The notes beneath the pieces are model-generated. The model was not told the origin of the DNA and made no database searches. It worked only from the letters and a program-made list of their open reading frames with translations. From Pyropia haitanensis (lineage: Eukaryota > Rhodophyta > Bangiophyceae > Bangiales > Bangiaceae): a stretch of 64,000 nucleotides of DNA. The stretch covers positions 2,046,001-2,110,000 of the forward strand of contig SDUX01000004.1 of NCBI GenBank assembly GCA_008729055.1, read 5' to 3'. Of this stretch, positions 12,143 to 23,007 are shown piece after piece. The translations under genes were made by a program, and so were the position numbers. Numbering within the stretch: the stretch's first letter is position 1; every line of letters begins with the position of its first letter.

Positions 12143-13560
12143 CCCGGGCGTGGATAGGACCCCAACGGAGCCAGGAGGACAGCGGGCCTGGCGGTGGGAG
12201 AGTGGAGCAGTGCGTACGAAGGTGTGACGGAGTGACGGTCACTTGCACGCACTCTCAGGACTCGATAGCGAGGTTCAGCGCGGGGGCGGTAGGCGCCACT
12301 CGGGCGTCCTGAAACGCTGAAGACGGGGAAGGGATGAACGTGTACGTGCGGGTACATAGCAGAGCGCAGTGCAAGCGCGTGTGGGGCCCACAAAGGACGC
12401 GTTCTTGGACCACCGTTGAAAAAGCACTGCGCAGCTGTATCCTGAAGGGTACGTAGGCCACCCCGTCAACCGCGAGAGTACGTAGTGCTCCGCAGCCACA
12501 GTCCACGGATGCAGCGGTGTCCTTTGCGTCCGCCGGACCGCAGCGGATGCAGGCGAGCGTGCCACAGTTTGGATGCACGATATACGGTGAGCTGACCGTA
12601 TCAAGGTAGCCCCCCATTTCGCCGAGCCGGGTGTCCCCCGGCGACGGTGGCGGCGGCGGCGGTCGCGACAGGGCGCGCCACTGCCGTTCGCTACTCACCC
12701 AGCCAGAGGTGTGACTTAGGTCGTAGAGCCCTTGATTTTAATGTGAGGTAAATCACCCCTTGATGTTAATACCGCGAGAGATAATTTAATGTTTACACAC
12801 AGTTAAATTGATGTTAATTGATTCCATGCGACTTTTTTTTTGCACTCCCAGGACAAGGAGACGAGGAATGCGCGGCACGTCATCTTGCGGCAGGCTTTGA
12901 CCAGCTCGTAGAGCGACGAGCACTCGAAGGCGGGACGCCCACGTTTCTTTGATGCCAGCTCAGCGGCCGCCGGCCTGCCAGCCAGGACAGTGTCGCTGTG
13001 ACGCAGCTCAGCTCCCGTGGCGGCCTGTCTACGGAATGGGGAGAAGCATGGAGATTTGGGAAACGAGAAGACGCTTGAGCGTGGTGGTCCAGCAGATCAA
13101 GACGGAACAAGGGGGTCAGCGACCCTCCAAGTGAGTATGAGCAGCCCCACTAAGTGTAGTACAGACGAGGAGCAATCCGACCACCAGAGACGGGGGAGCT
13201 CGACGCCACGCCAGCGATCCCACTGGCGGGGCAGAGTACGCGCCGTGGCAGAGGACGCCAATGACGAAAAAGACATAGCAGGTTGCTGAAAGAAGCGTAC
13301 GACACAAAGTGCGGCGGCGCCATCCAGGGTGCTCACTTGTGCGCGTGCAAGCGGCGTCCTTGGTGACCTCGCATGGTGCACGCAACAAGTGCGCTCGTCG
13401 CATCCTGGCCACAACACCTTCGTACGACGCGCGGCACAACCGGCGCCGACGGGGACGCCCGCCTAGTGGGGAGGGCTGGCACGGCACGCCGCGGCGCACA
13501 TCGAGGGGCGCCGACGCCGGCGGGGCGCTCGCGCGGGGACGGCGGCGGAGACCATTGTAA
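12143..13560. other. Intergenic region with an AT-rich patch
   Basis: No gene accepted. At about 12720-12850 the base composition switches abruptly to AT-rich, with the string TTGATGTTAAT occurring twice in 60 bases (near 12760 and 12810). This is a short compositional island in otherwise very GC-rich DNA. A minus-strand frame of about 120 residues ending at 12255 was considered and not accepted. Confidence 0.45.
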
Positions 13561-14344
13561 CTGTTGGAGACGATGGGCGGGGGGGGCGGGGGTTGGGACG
13601 GACGGGGGGGGGGGGGTAAATGGGGATGGGGCGAGGGGGTCCAAAGAGCGGCCACCAGCGCACTTGGCAAGCACCTGGCGGCGGCCTGCGCGGCCGCCGC
13701 CGCGGGCGGTGTGCCCGCAGCGGCGGCGGCCGCCCCACCGGGCGCGCCGCGCGCCGCGCCGCCGCCGCCGCCACGCCGCCACCGGCGGCGGGCCGCCCCC
13801 CCCCTCCCCCCCCTCCCCCGCAGTGACCCCACCAACGCCGCCGCCGCCGCCACCCCCCCCCCCCCCCCGCCGCCGCCGCCGCCGCCGCCGCTGCAACGGA
13901 CGAGACGGATGCGGGCACCCTGCGCACGCGCGGCGGCGACTACCGCCGGGTCGGCCGCCGGGGTGTTGCAAGGCCGGGGGGGGGGGGGGGGGGGGGGGGG
14001 GGGCTCGCACCGACGGCAGCAGCGCCGCCGGCGTCGCGGGATGATGCCCGACGGCGGCGGCGGCGGCGGCGGTGGCCACCGCGGCGGCGGCAGCCGCGGC
14101 GGCGGCAGCCGCGGCGGCGGCCGGGCCAGTACCAGCGGGCGCGCCCGTGCCAATACCCGCCGTCGCCGCCGCCGCCGCCACCGCCGCTGCCGCCGCCGCC
14201 GCCGCCGCCGAGCGTGGCGCCGTGCCGACGCGCCGTTGCGTGTCCCGCCGCCCGTTGGCGCCGCCACCGCAGGCGGCGCCGCCGCCGCCACGGCTGCCGC
14301 CACCGCCGCTGCTGCCGGCCGCCGCCGTCGCGGCCGCCGCGCGC

Positions 14345-14377
<33 letters not shown>

Positions 14378-14595
14378 ACCGGCCCGCCGCGTCGGTCCGT
14401 CCGCGGCCGCCGCCGCGGCCGCCGCCACCGGCCCGCCGCGGCCGCCGCCACCGGCCCGCCGCGTCGGTCCGCCCGCGGCGGCCGCCGCGGCCGCCGCCAC
14501 CGGGCGGGCGCGACCAGCGCGGTTGGCCGGCCGCCAGCCGCGTCGCCCCCCCCCCCCACGTTCACCATCCGCAGCACGAGCCCCCCCCCCGCCCC

Positions 14596-14668
<73 letters not shown>

Positions 14669-15350
14669 GGAAAGAAAAAACCGCCGAGCCACGCGCTGGG
14701 AGAGAGACGACGCCGGCCGTGACCGCCAGCCGCGACGTCCGCGGCCGACGCGGCCGCCGCCTCACGCGACCGCCGCGCGCCGCGCGCGGCGTGTTGCCGT
14801 GTCCCGTTGACGCGCGCCGCGCGGCGGGGGACCGCGGCAGCGCCGGCGCGGCGGCGCGTGGGTGGGTGGCGGGGTGGCGCGGCCGCCGCTGGGGGGGGGG
14901 GGGGGGGTAACGTGGGCCCGCGTGGCGCCCCTGACACTGGGCCGCCGGGGGGTGGGGGGGGGGGGGGGGGGGGGAGCGGGGCTGGCGGGCGGGCGGGCGC
15001 CCCCCCCCGCCGGGCGGGATGCCAGGCGGGGCGGGCCGCGGCGGGGTGGCCCCGCGGCGGGGCGGCAGCGTGTGGGTTGGGGGGGGGGGTGGGGGGCGCG
15101 CGCGGAGCGCGCCGCGCGTCGCCGCGCGCCGGTGGGGGCGTGTGCCGCGGCCGGGGCGTTGGAAGGGCAAGACGCGCTGGGGAGGTCCCGCGGGGCGCCG
15201 GGGGGGGGGGGGGGCAGCACGCGTCGGAAAGGGGATGGCCGGCACTGGGAAGGGGATGGGTGGGGGGGGGCGGATGCGGGCGAGGAGAGGGGGGGACTGG
15301 GGGGGGGGGGGGGGAGGGAGGAGCAGAGGGGGGGAGAGAGAGAGTAAACA
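13561..15350. repeat. Low-complexity desert: CCG/CGG triplets and long G or C runs
   Basis: About 1.8 kb composed almost wholly of CCG/CGG/GCC triplet-like repeats and homopolymer runs: G runs at 13978-14002, 14892-14907, 14951-14974 and 15300-15314; C runs at 13855-13868 and 14592-14616; and an A run at 14617-14667. Open frames of 400-530 residues exist in several phases only because stops are absent; translations are poly-Arg, poly-Pro, poly-Ala and poly-Gly. Homopolymer lengths here cannot be trusted without independent reads. Confidence 0.8.
14592..14667. repeat. C25 followed by A51 homopolymer tract
   Basis: An uninterrupted run of about 25 C is followed directly by about 51 A on the + strand. 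On the minus strand this reads T51 then G25. It is by far the longest A/T run in the window. Smaller C-to-A or G-to-T pairings occur elsewhere (for example T-rich tracts near 28612 and 61817 past G runs). Confidence 0.9.
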
Positions 15351-15838
15351 GCCGCGTTGGGCGGGTTCAGCACGACGCGGGGGCGGCCGTGGTGGCCTAG
15401 GCGACAGGCTCCACGAGTGAGCCACCCGCGTCCCCCCCCCCCCACGCACGTCGCCGTCGACGATGGCAGGACGGCCGCGCGCACGGCAGAGGCGGGCGAC
15501 CGCCCAGCCGACCGGCTGCCACCGTCTGCCGTGTTGGACGGCGGGGTAGCGGGGGGTGGCAGGGCGGCCGTGCCGGCCGGGAAGGGGAGGAGGCGGTCGT
15601 CGGGCGGCAGCCCAGCGGGGGAGGGCAGCCGCCCCGGAAAAAAAAAAGCTTAAGAGCGGGCGCCGCCACCCCCGCTTCCCAATCCTGCTGCCGTATCCCC
15701 CTCAGGCCGCCCACCCCACCGGCAGACACGACCGCACGGCAGCCCGCGGTCGCTCCTTTCCCCCCCCCGCCCCCCCGGCCGCTCACCTCCTCTGCCCGCC
15801 CTCCCGCGCGGCGCGCTCCCCCCCTCCGCCCCCCACCC

Positions 15839-15993
15839 ATGGGGTCTCCCCGTCCACGCCGGCCGGCCGCGGTGGCCGCCGCGGCCGCCACCATCCTCGC
15901 CGCCGTGGCGAGCACGCTGCTGCTCGCCCCACCCCGCGTCGACGCGGCGGCGCTGGCGCCGGCGTCGGCGGCACGCGGCGGTGCCGCCGCCGC

Positions 15994-16025
<32 letters not shown>

Positions 16026-16870
16026 TGGCGGCCGCCGACGGCCAGCTGTCGGCGGCGGCGGCCGCCGCCGATGCGGGCGTGCTGACGCCCACCGCCCGTG
16101 GCTGGCTCGACCGCAACCTCCGGTCCATCGGGCGGGACGTGCGGCGTGGGGTGAAGGACGTCGGCAAGTTCTTCAAGCGGACGGGGGATAAGCTCGCCAA
16201 GGCCGTCCGCGACGTTGGCCGGGCGGTGCGCAAGGCGGGGGAGGACGCGGCCAAGGCGCTGAGCAAGGCCGGCAAGGACGTGCGGCGGTTTGTGGAGAAG
16301 CGCGTCGGGGACGTGCGCGACCTGGGGCGGACCATCCAGGCGGGCGTGGAGCGGGCGCTGTCGCAGGCCAAGGACACGCTCCGCTGCGTCCGCGGCAGCC
16401 ACAAGTGTCCCAAGTCGATCGCCGAGACCGAGGCCGCCGCCGCCGCGTCGCTCGCGGCGCTCCGCCCGAGCGTGGCCCAGGCGCAGGCGGAGCTCGACGC
16501 GCAGACCGCGGCGGTGCTGGCGCAGCACAAGGGCCTGACGCAGCTGCTCGCCACGATGCCGCCGCCGCTGGCGCCCTACGTCCGCGACTTTATCTACCCA
16601 GGGCCGACGCGGCAGGGGCAGGCGGCGCTCAGCATCGCCGTGGAGGTGCAGGGCTCCCTCGGGGGCACCGTCGCCGCCAACGTGGCGCTGACGGTGGAGG
16701 ACCTGGACGCGGCCGCCGCGGCGCGGCCATCGTCGGCGAGCCTGCTCGCCACCGCGCAGGCGGGGCAGCAGCTGCTGGTCACGTTCAGCACCGCCCGCAA
16801 CAGCCTCGCCGACGCGATGGAGGCGCTCTCCGCTACGCTCGAGACGGTGGAGGCTGCGACCAAGGCATGA
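15839..16870 (+). CDS. Secreted protein with repeated amphipathic helices (LEA/apolipoprotein-like)
   Basis: Intronless, 343 residues. The N-terminus (MGSPRPRRP, then a long Ala/Leu/Val core to about residue 40) is a credible signal peptide or organelle leader. Residues about 90-185 form a run of charged amphipathic helices with an 11-residue-like period built on D-V-R/G-x-x-V/F-K units (DVRRGVKDVGKFFKR, AKAVRDVGRAVRKAG, AGKDVRRFVEKR). This pattern is typical of LEA proteins and exchangeable apolipoproteins that bind membranes or lipid surfaces. Two cysteines (CVRGSHKC) close this region. A second helical region (about 205-345) is rich in Ala, Gln and Glu, with one folded-looking stretch APYVRDFIYP. 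The function is unknown; a stress, lipid-droplet or cell-surface role is only inference. Long C runs precede the ATG and a G17 run follows the stop. Confidence 0.8.
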
Positions 16871-19184
16871 GGGGGGGGGGGGGGGGGGAGGGGGGAGTAG
16901 GACGGAGGGGAGGGGGAGGGGTGCCGGCGCTGGCCGCCGCGTGAGAAGACCGCGGGGGGGCGCGGGGCGCCGCGCTCGGGTGCGCCCGACCGCTGCCGCT
17001 GCGTGGGGCGGAGGGGCGGGGGGGGGGAGGGGAAGCGCCGAGAGAGAGAAGACGGGGGGGGGCGTCGCGAGCGCCCCTCGCCGCGCGAGGCCAGTGCCCC
17101 TGTGAGTAGGGGACACCAGGCCCGGCGCGCCCGGTTGGGCGCCGTACGGAGGGCACCGCAGGGGGGGCCGGCCGCAGCTACGGCCGTTTCCCCCCCCGTG
17201 CCTGTCCATCTCTTACCATTATATACCTTTATTCGGTTCTCTCTATCCCCCGTGTCCTCTGCCAGCCGTGTCACGCGACATGCCGCTGCAAGGACAGCGG
17301 CAACGGCGCCCAGTAAGTGGTCAGCGCAGTGGCGGTGTTCCAGGCGTGCGGTGTCGACCGGTCTCGGGCTGGGGGGAGCGCCACCGGTACGGTGCGATCA
17401 ACCGAGAGGGACGACGGAGGTCCCGGCCAGATGCGCGTGCCTCCTCGGACAGGACGGCCAGACTCTGCGGACCAGGCCCGACTTGCCTCGAAGGGTGTTG
17501 GCCGCGCCATCCATCGCCACGGACCGCCGGCAGCAATGGCGGCGGCGGCGGCGGCGGCCAAGGCGGCGGCGGCGGTCGTCGCGGCGGCATCGCCCACCGC
17601 CGGCGTGGACGGTTTCGTACTTGCAGTGCCACCAAAGTGTGACGCGGCGGCCGGCGCTCGCGGCGGGGCTGACGGTGGCACGCCAGCAGCATAGCCGTGG
17701 GCTGGCGCCCGTCGTGTAGTGGCCGCCGTGGGGGTGCTGCCGTACTTGCTGGGGGTGGGCGGAGGGGCAGACTCACCACCAACTCGGCGCAGGTGTGACG
17801 GGTACGCACGAGGTGGTGGCACTAGATGAAGCGGACAAGCTGGAGGGGGTGAGGGGCAGGCGGCGCCTGCACGCGTGGTCACTGCGCGGCCGAGCGGGGC
17901 TGTGTAGCCGGTGGGGCGGTGGACCGTACGGCGCCCACCGTCCTGCCCGGCACGGCAAAGTTCTGCCCTTCTTTCTCCTGCGTGACGGTGCACTCACGGA
18001 CGGTGACGTCCACGGACGCTGCAACGTCAAGTGAGACGGTCCTCCGAGGCGACAGGACGGCAACAACTGAAGTGAAGGAGAAACGCAAAGCACACAACTA
18101 CTGCGCAAATGAGTGGTCGATTCTGCGCAACGTGATTTGTACATGCCAAGATTTTTTTCTATGGAATATATTTCTATGGTATGTGGGTGCCACGTTGTGC
18201 CACGTTTCACGAAATATTGTCAAAAGTTTCTTGGCATGATCATCGCTGATGTCAGCATCCGATCGTCTTCACCGACCAATGTACCTTCCTTTTCCTCCAC
18301 GGACCAGCCCGGTAACTGGGTACTCCCCGGCCCGCGGCGGCGGCGGATTGGCGGAATTATGTGGTGCTGGCGGGAAGGCGGGTCAAGCCGCCGGGCAGGG
18401 GGCTGTCCGCAGGCGTTTTGCGTGAGACGGGGAGCTGTGCGCAGCCGGCAGCGGTGCCGCCTTGCCCCTCTCCCTCGTCTCGGCCCCTCCTTTGGCTACC
18501 CCGGCGGCTGGTACCCGCCGTGGCCGCCAGGCGTCGCCACCGGCTCCCCGGTGGTTACGCTGTGCCGCCTCGCCCGCGGCGGTTTTGCCACCGCCGCGCG
18601 CTGTGGGTGGCCGTTTCTCTTTGGCGTGTCGGCGCCGAGCGCCACCCCGGCAGCCGCGCCTGCCCGTGGCCACTGCCGCTGCGCCGCTGCGTCTGCCCGC
18701 CGCGCGGGCACCTGCCCGCCGTGCCGGCAACACCGGCACCCGCCGGCGCCCTTCTACATAAGGGGCGCCTGCGGGCCGAGGCCGACCCCCGCCTGGGTCG
18801 GCAGCGTCCTTTGGCTTGCCCCGCGCCCCTCTCCTCCCCGCGCTGGGTTGCGCGCAGCCAGTCGGGCGCCCTTTGGCTTGTTTGTGCTTGGGTTTTCTCC
18901 CCACTGCTTGAATAGTCTACTTGCTTTAGTCATGCGATAAAGTCTGCGTAATTTGGCATCCCGACCATCCCTCCAGCTAAGAAGGCGTAGTCGTGTGCGG
19001 CCCGCGGGCTGACGATCGCCACAAAGGGTGCTCAACATTGGAGACAGACTGTAGTGGATGTGCTTTGTTGCGTGCGAACTTTCCACAGTATTCATATTTT
19101 TGCTCTTTGGACACGTTTCGTAATCCACGTCTTGGGGCGGCTGGAGAGTGGCGGGGGGGGGAGGGCGGAACCGCAACGGACCCG
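16871..19184. other. 2.3-kb gene-poor region
   Basis: G runs follow the stop of the secreted protein. A short AT-rich patch with TTATATACC lies near 17218. Around 18060-18320 and 18900-19110 the sequence is of balanced composition without a credible frame. A poly-Ala frame starting at ATG 17536 is repeat-driven. Nothing here resembles a known RNA gene. Confidence 0.45.
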
Positions 19185-19513
19185 TCACCCCTCGATGATG
19201 GCAACCTCTAGGGAAAAGCGCCCCGCGTACCCCCGCTTGTGCCACGGCAGCTCGACCGGTGCGGGCGTGCTCGACACCCACACCGCGCACGCCCCGCCCG
19301 GCGGGTCGGCACCGTCCTGGGTGAGCGCGAGGGAGAACACCTCCCGGCCGGTTAGCGCCCACGGGACGGCGAGCGTCACGTCGCCGAGCGCCACGTCCCG
19401 CACGGACCCGTCCCCCCTTCTCCCCGCCGTATCGCCGACACCGCCGCCGGTGCTGTCGCCGTCGCCGTCGCCGTCGGCGACGCCAACGCCGCGGCGGTCA
19501 CCGTCGTTGCCGT

Positions 19514-19544
<31 letters not shown>

Positions 19545-19820
19545 ACCGCCGTCGCCGCCGCCGTCGACGTTGCCGCCGCCGCCGCCGTCGCCGTCGCCGC
19601 CGCCGTCGCCGCCACTTGCGCCACCGTCGCCGCGGGGGAGGGGCGGCGCCGGCAGCTGCCGCGCGTCGGCGGGGAGCGCGTGCCGGGAGGTGGCGCTGAC
19701 GGGCCGCCACGGCTCGCCCACCGCCGCGGCGGTGAGGGTCAACGCAAACGCGCCGCCGCGGGGGGTGCCAGCCGCGATGTGGGTGAGCCACGCCCGCCCG
19801 CGGAGGGTGATGCTTGCCAT
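19185..19820 (-). CDS. Unrecognised 211-residue protein
   Basis: Frame from ATG at 19820, preceded on the sense strand by a long C run as at several accepted genes. It encodes 211 residues: an N-terminal block of ordinary composition (MASITLRGRAWLTHIAAG), a long Gly/Asp-rich low-complexity middle (about 70-140, poly-Gly with GDGD), and a C-terminal block with alternating hydrophobic residues (VALGDVTLAVPWALTGREVF, ending EVAIIEG). Both ends look like parts of one beta-rich domain interrupted by the repeat. I cannot name the family. It could also be the last exon of a longer minus-strand gene reaching toward 21.9 kb. Confidence 0.5.
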
Positions 19821-20900
19821 GGGGGGGGGCGGGGGGGGGGGAGGGGGGGGGAGAGACCGGGAACGCCCCGGGCGCCGTAGCGGCCAAGGAGATGGAGGGC
19901 AGAGGGGGTGGGTGCGGCTCGAACCGGTACGTGGGTGGGTGGGAACAGGGGGGGGGAGGAACGAGGAAGGGCGACGGCTGCCCGACGCCGTGGCAAAAGC
20001 CGTGCGTGCAGGCGGTGCGGCGGCGGGGCTGGGGGACGGCCAGGGGCGGGCGTGTGGGCCCCCAGCGGGGCCCGCCCGCCGCGGCCGCGTCGCCCCCGAG
20101 CCGCCGCCCTGCCCCGCATCCCCGGCGGTGCGTGTTGCTGCGGGTCCTCCCCCCCCCGCCGCCTCGGCGGGCGGGCGCCGTCGCCGCGGCGGAGCGAGCC
20201 GCGGGAGGCGGCGGTGGTGGCGGTGGCGGCGGCGGTGGCGGCCGCCGCCGCGGGGCCGCGCCGCCGCCGCCGCCGCCGCCGCGCCTCGATGGGGGTGGCC
20301 AACGGGCCGCGGCGGCGGGCGGTTGCGGCCCCCCGCGCGGGGGCGGCGGGTGGGTGGAATTTCGGCAACCAAAGCGGGTGGCGGGATGGGGGGGTGGGGG
20401 GGGGGGGGTGGGGGGGAATAGGGGGCTGCTGCTCCGGCTGCGCGGGGGGGTGGGGAGGGGGCGCCCATCCCCAGTGGATGCAGACGCTGGCGGGTGCGAT
20501 CGCTACGACGGGAGGAGGGGGGGGGAGCGATGACGGTGGGAAAGGCGGCCGCGCGTGGGGCGCCGCGGGTGCCACGGGCGCCACGGGCGGCGGGTGCCCG
20601 CGGCGGCCGCGGCGGCGGCGGCTGCGGTGGCGACGTGGCTGGTGTCCCCGCGGGGGGGCGGGCGAGCGCGCCCGGACCCGGCCACCCCTCCCGGCCGCCC
20701 CCTCCTCCAAGCGGGTGGTACGCCCGCCCCGACGGGAGTAGGGTCGGGGAGCGCCCTGGCGACTGCGCCCGCCGCGTCGGGTGGCCAGCGGCTCCCGCTC
20801 CCAACAGGTGCGGCGGCCTGTTTGGCCAACGGCGGGCGCGGCCAGTGCCGACGCGTGGGCGTGGGAGAGAAAAACAGGATAGCCAGCGCGCCGCGCCCGC
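19821..20900. other. G/C-run rich spacer
   Basis: Dense G runs (19821-19860, 20381-20420) and CCG repeats. Open frames on both strands are repeat-driven. Part of it may belong to the gene ending near 20.9 kb on the minus strand. Confidence 0.4.
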
Positions 20901-21290
20901 CCCGCCGCCGCTGTCGGCGGCCATCTTGGCCACGCTCCTCCCCCCTCCCGCTCCGCTCCAAACATCCACTGCAGCCGCACCGTGCTGCCACGACGCCGCA
21001 CGTCCAGCCACCCGCCCCCCCCCCCCCCCCCCCCCGCCCCCGCCGCCGCTCCGTCGGCATCGTCACCCAGCATACCCCTCCGCAGGAGCGCCTGCAGCAG
21101 CGCCGGCGGCAGCGCGGCGAGACATCCCCGCTGGAATGGCGTTGGCAGCGCCCGCGCCGCCGCGAGCGGCCACGCGTCCGCCGCGTCCGTGCCGTCCCAA
21201 AGGGCCAGCCCCCCCCCCCGCCAGCGGCGGCCGCGACCGCACGCTGAGGAGCCTACAGTACTCGACAGAGCTCCAGCGGCGGCGGTGGTG

Positions 21291-21920
21291 TCACCGCCCC
21301 GACAGCTCTACGGCCGTCGGCAGCGCCAGCGGCGACCACAGCGCGGTGTGCACCGATGCGGGGTGAAGGTCGTCCACGTCCTCCCACACCACATCACTCC
21401 ACCGCTGCGCCATGCTCCGCAGCAGCGTGTCGCGGGCGACCGTGGTGACGCCCGCTGCGTCCAGGTCGGCGCGGACGCGCTTGTGGCACGACACGACGAG
21501 CAGACAGGTGCCCTCTTCATCGTACTCGTCGTCCTCGGCGCTACCATCGCCGTCGCCTTCGCCGTTGCCGTCGCTGTCGCTGTTGCCGGTGCCGTTGCCG
21601 TTGCCGGTGCCGTTGCCGTTGCCGCTGGCGCTGGTGCCGCCGCCGCCGCGGGGGAAGGTGGCCGCCGCCGCCACCGCCGACCGGGCGGAGGCATAGCGGG
21701 CCCACACGGCGGTGTCGTCGTGGAGGCGCGCCAGCGTGGGGAACGCCACGAGCGCCGCAGGCGAGACGCGCAGCAGTACCGCCGCCGTCGCCGCCGTCAC
21801 CGCCGCCACCGCCACACCCGCCTGGCGATGGAGCGCGCCCGACCCTCGTCTCGCGCGCGGCGGCACCGTGCGTCCGGCGGGTACCAGCGGCCGTAGCGCC
21901 TGGGCCGTGCGGGCGTGCAC
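21291..21920 (-). CDS. Exon(s) of an unrecognised minus-strand membrane protein gene
   Basis: An open stretch of 209 codons without its own ATG. Directly upstream on the sense strand is ...AAGAAGTAG, a possible 3' splice site, so 21920 is probably an internal exon start and the first exon lies beyond 21921. The translation has a hydrophobic helix (VAVAAVTAATAAVLL, about residues 36-50), a perfect-looking Gly/Asn/Asp repeat (GNGNGTGNGNGT), an acidic run (SAEDDEYDEEG), and a normal C-terminal domain with CLLVVSCHKRVRADLDAAG and RWSDVVWEDVDDLHP. After its stop, protein-like sequence resumes near 21225-21060 (ALWDGTDAADAWPLAAAR, then LLQALLRRG), reachable by a 42-base GT-AG interval plus a one-base change in an 11-base G run. 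That joining is speculative. Function unknown. Confidence 0.5.
   Translation of the reverse strand: MHARTAQALRPLVPAGRTVPPRARRGSGALHRQAGVAVAAVTAATAAVLLRVSPAALVAFPTLARLHDDTAVWARYASARSAVAAAATFPRGGGGTSASGNGNGTGNGNGTGNSDSDGNGEGDGDGSAEDDEYDEEGTCLLVVSCHKRVRADLDAAGVTTVARDTLLRSMAQRWSDVVWEDVDDLHPASVHTALWSPLALPTAVELSGR
21562..21632 (-). repeat. Hexanucleotide coding repeat (Gly-Asn/Gly-Thr/Gly-Asp)
   Basis: Units of GGCAAC / GGCACC / GGCGAC (sense, minus strand) repeat about a dozen times and encode alternating Gly-Asn, Gly-Thr and Gly-Asp. It is the only sizeable non-triplet coding repeat in the window. Confidence 0.75.
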
Positions 21921-22313
21921 CTACTTCTTGTGTTTTGATTGAAGCGTAGAATCAGGCACGTGTGGAGGCCATCGTTCCGCCCCTCAGCGCCACGCGCGTC
22001 GTCAGTGTCGCTTCTGCCGCGTTTGCGGCGGATAACGACCACAGTGGCAGGGAGGCGTACGGGGTTGAGTGAGACTTGGAGGGGGGGGGGGTGAGGGTGG
22101 TCACCGTCTTCCTCCCCCTCTGTTCTGCTGATGGTGCAGACTGACAAGGCGCGCCAGGGGAGGAAGGAGAACGAGGCGTGCGTGTGACTGCGACAGCGGC
22201 GGGCGGCCATTGCCGCTGCCGCGGCCTAGATGTAGAGATGGAGCAGTCGCATAGTGGAGCTTGGGGAGACGTCCTTGCAGCGGCCTCCGTTGCCGCCTGA
22301 CCTGGTCGGGGGA
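21921..22313. other. Region upstream of the unrecognised minus-strand exon
   Basis: Probably holds the first exon and promoter of the minus-strand gene, but no exon could be fixed. A minus-strand ATG at 22210 opens a frame whose splice to 21920 I could not define. Confidence 0.35.
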
Positions 22314-23007
22314 TGAGGGGAGCGGGAGGGGAGCAGCAGGTACGATGCGGGGGGCTGTCGGGCGCGGCTACTGGCGAGGCAACAGCGGCGGTGCCGGTGG
22401 CCGCGGTGACGGCGGAAGCGGCAGCGCCTGTTCAGCTTCATCCGAGACCACACGTGGAGAGTGTGACAGAAGTACGCTGTGAGCGGTGTACACAGACTAC
22501 TACTATACTGCAAAGACCGCTGACTCCACCGGAAATTTGTGAAACACGTAGCACCTTTGGTCTAGTGGTAGAATACGTGCTTGCCACGCACGAGACCCGA
22601 GTTCGATTCTCGGAAGGCGCACTGTTCTTTTACTTTTTCACACGTGTAATCGCGCAGGCAACCCGTGAGGTGACCGCCCGCACCCGCAGCGCTATTGGTC
22701 GTGACGCTTTTTCTCGTAAATTAGTACGAATTCTAGTCGTGATGGAAAGCATGAAGGTTTTGACATACCTATAAATCAGAGAAAGTACCACGTGTTCGAT
22801 AAAAGCAAAGGGACCTTTCAAGCAGGGCAACTTCGCTGTCGCAGCAACCCTCCCATGCTGAATTGGACAGGTTGCGGTGTCCTGCAGGGGAGGCGTTCCT
22901 GCCCCCCCGTGTTCGTGCGCGACCACAGACGACAACGGTTGGAGCAGGTGACGTGCGCCCATTGGAACGCAATCCGTGTTTGCTCTGCTTGTGCTACGCA
23001 CAGGGAG
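22314..23007. repeat. Segmental duplication, copy 1 (contains tRNA-Gly)
   Basis: About 0.69 kb matches 25295-25996 in the same orientation, about 3.0 kb away. Identity is very high across 22320-22790, including the tRNA gene and 200 bases on each side, falls in a short middle part (about 22795-22850), and is high again to 23007. Differences are mainly single substitutions and small indels, so the duplication is recent or homogenised. Confidence 0.92.
22551..22621 (+). tRNA. tRNA-Gly (anticodon GCC), copy 1
   Basis: A 71-base tRNA with anticodon GCC at 22583-22585 in the loop TTGCCAC, flanked by a perfect CGTGC/GCACG stem. The T arm is CCGAG/CTCGG around TTCGATT. The A box reads TGGTCTAGTGG and the B box GAGTTCGATTC. 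There is no intron and CCA is not encoded. The acceptor stem GCACCTT/AAGGCGC pairs except for A3 opposite C70. A T-rich Pol III terminator follows (CTTTTACTTTTT at about 22626-22637). It decodes GGC/GGU glycine codons, which are extremely frequent in this genome's poly-Gly genes. Confidence 0.96.

Noticed and set aside
12255..12617. Minus-strand Cys-containing frame of about 120 residues from ATG 12617
   Set aside because: Has some protein-like stretches (VDGVAYVPF) but no family match, no conserved context and no repeat of its pattern; the longer version begins at a non-ATG codon that reads as a splice donor (GTGAGT).
14592..14667. Reading the A51 run as a retrogene poly(A) tail
   Set aside because: No processed gene body, poly(A) signal or target-site duplication could be found upstream.
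13333..14937. Frames of 450-530 residues through the triplet desert
   Set aside because: Translations are poly-Arg/Pro/Ala/Gly with homopolymers such as poly-Phe or poly-Lys from the A run; not a protein.
17536..17694. Small poly-Ala frame from ATG 17536
   Set aside because: GCG repeat artefact; only about 50 residues with no other content.
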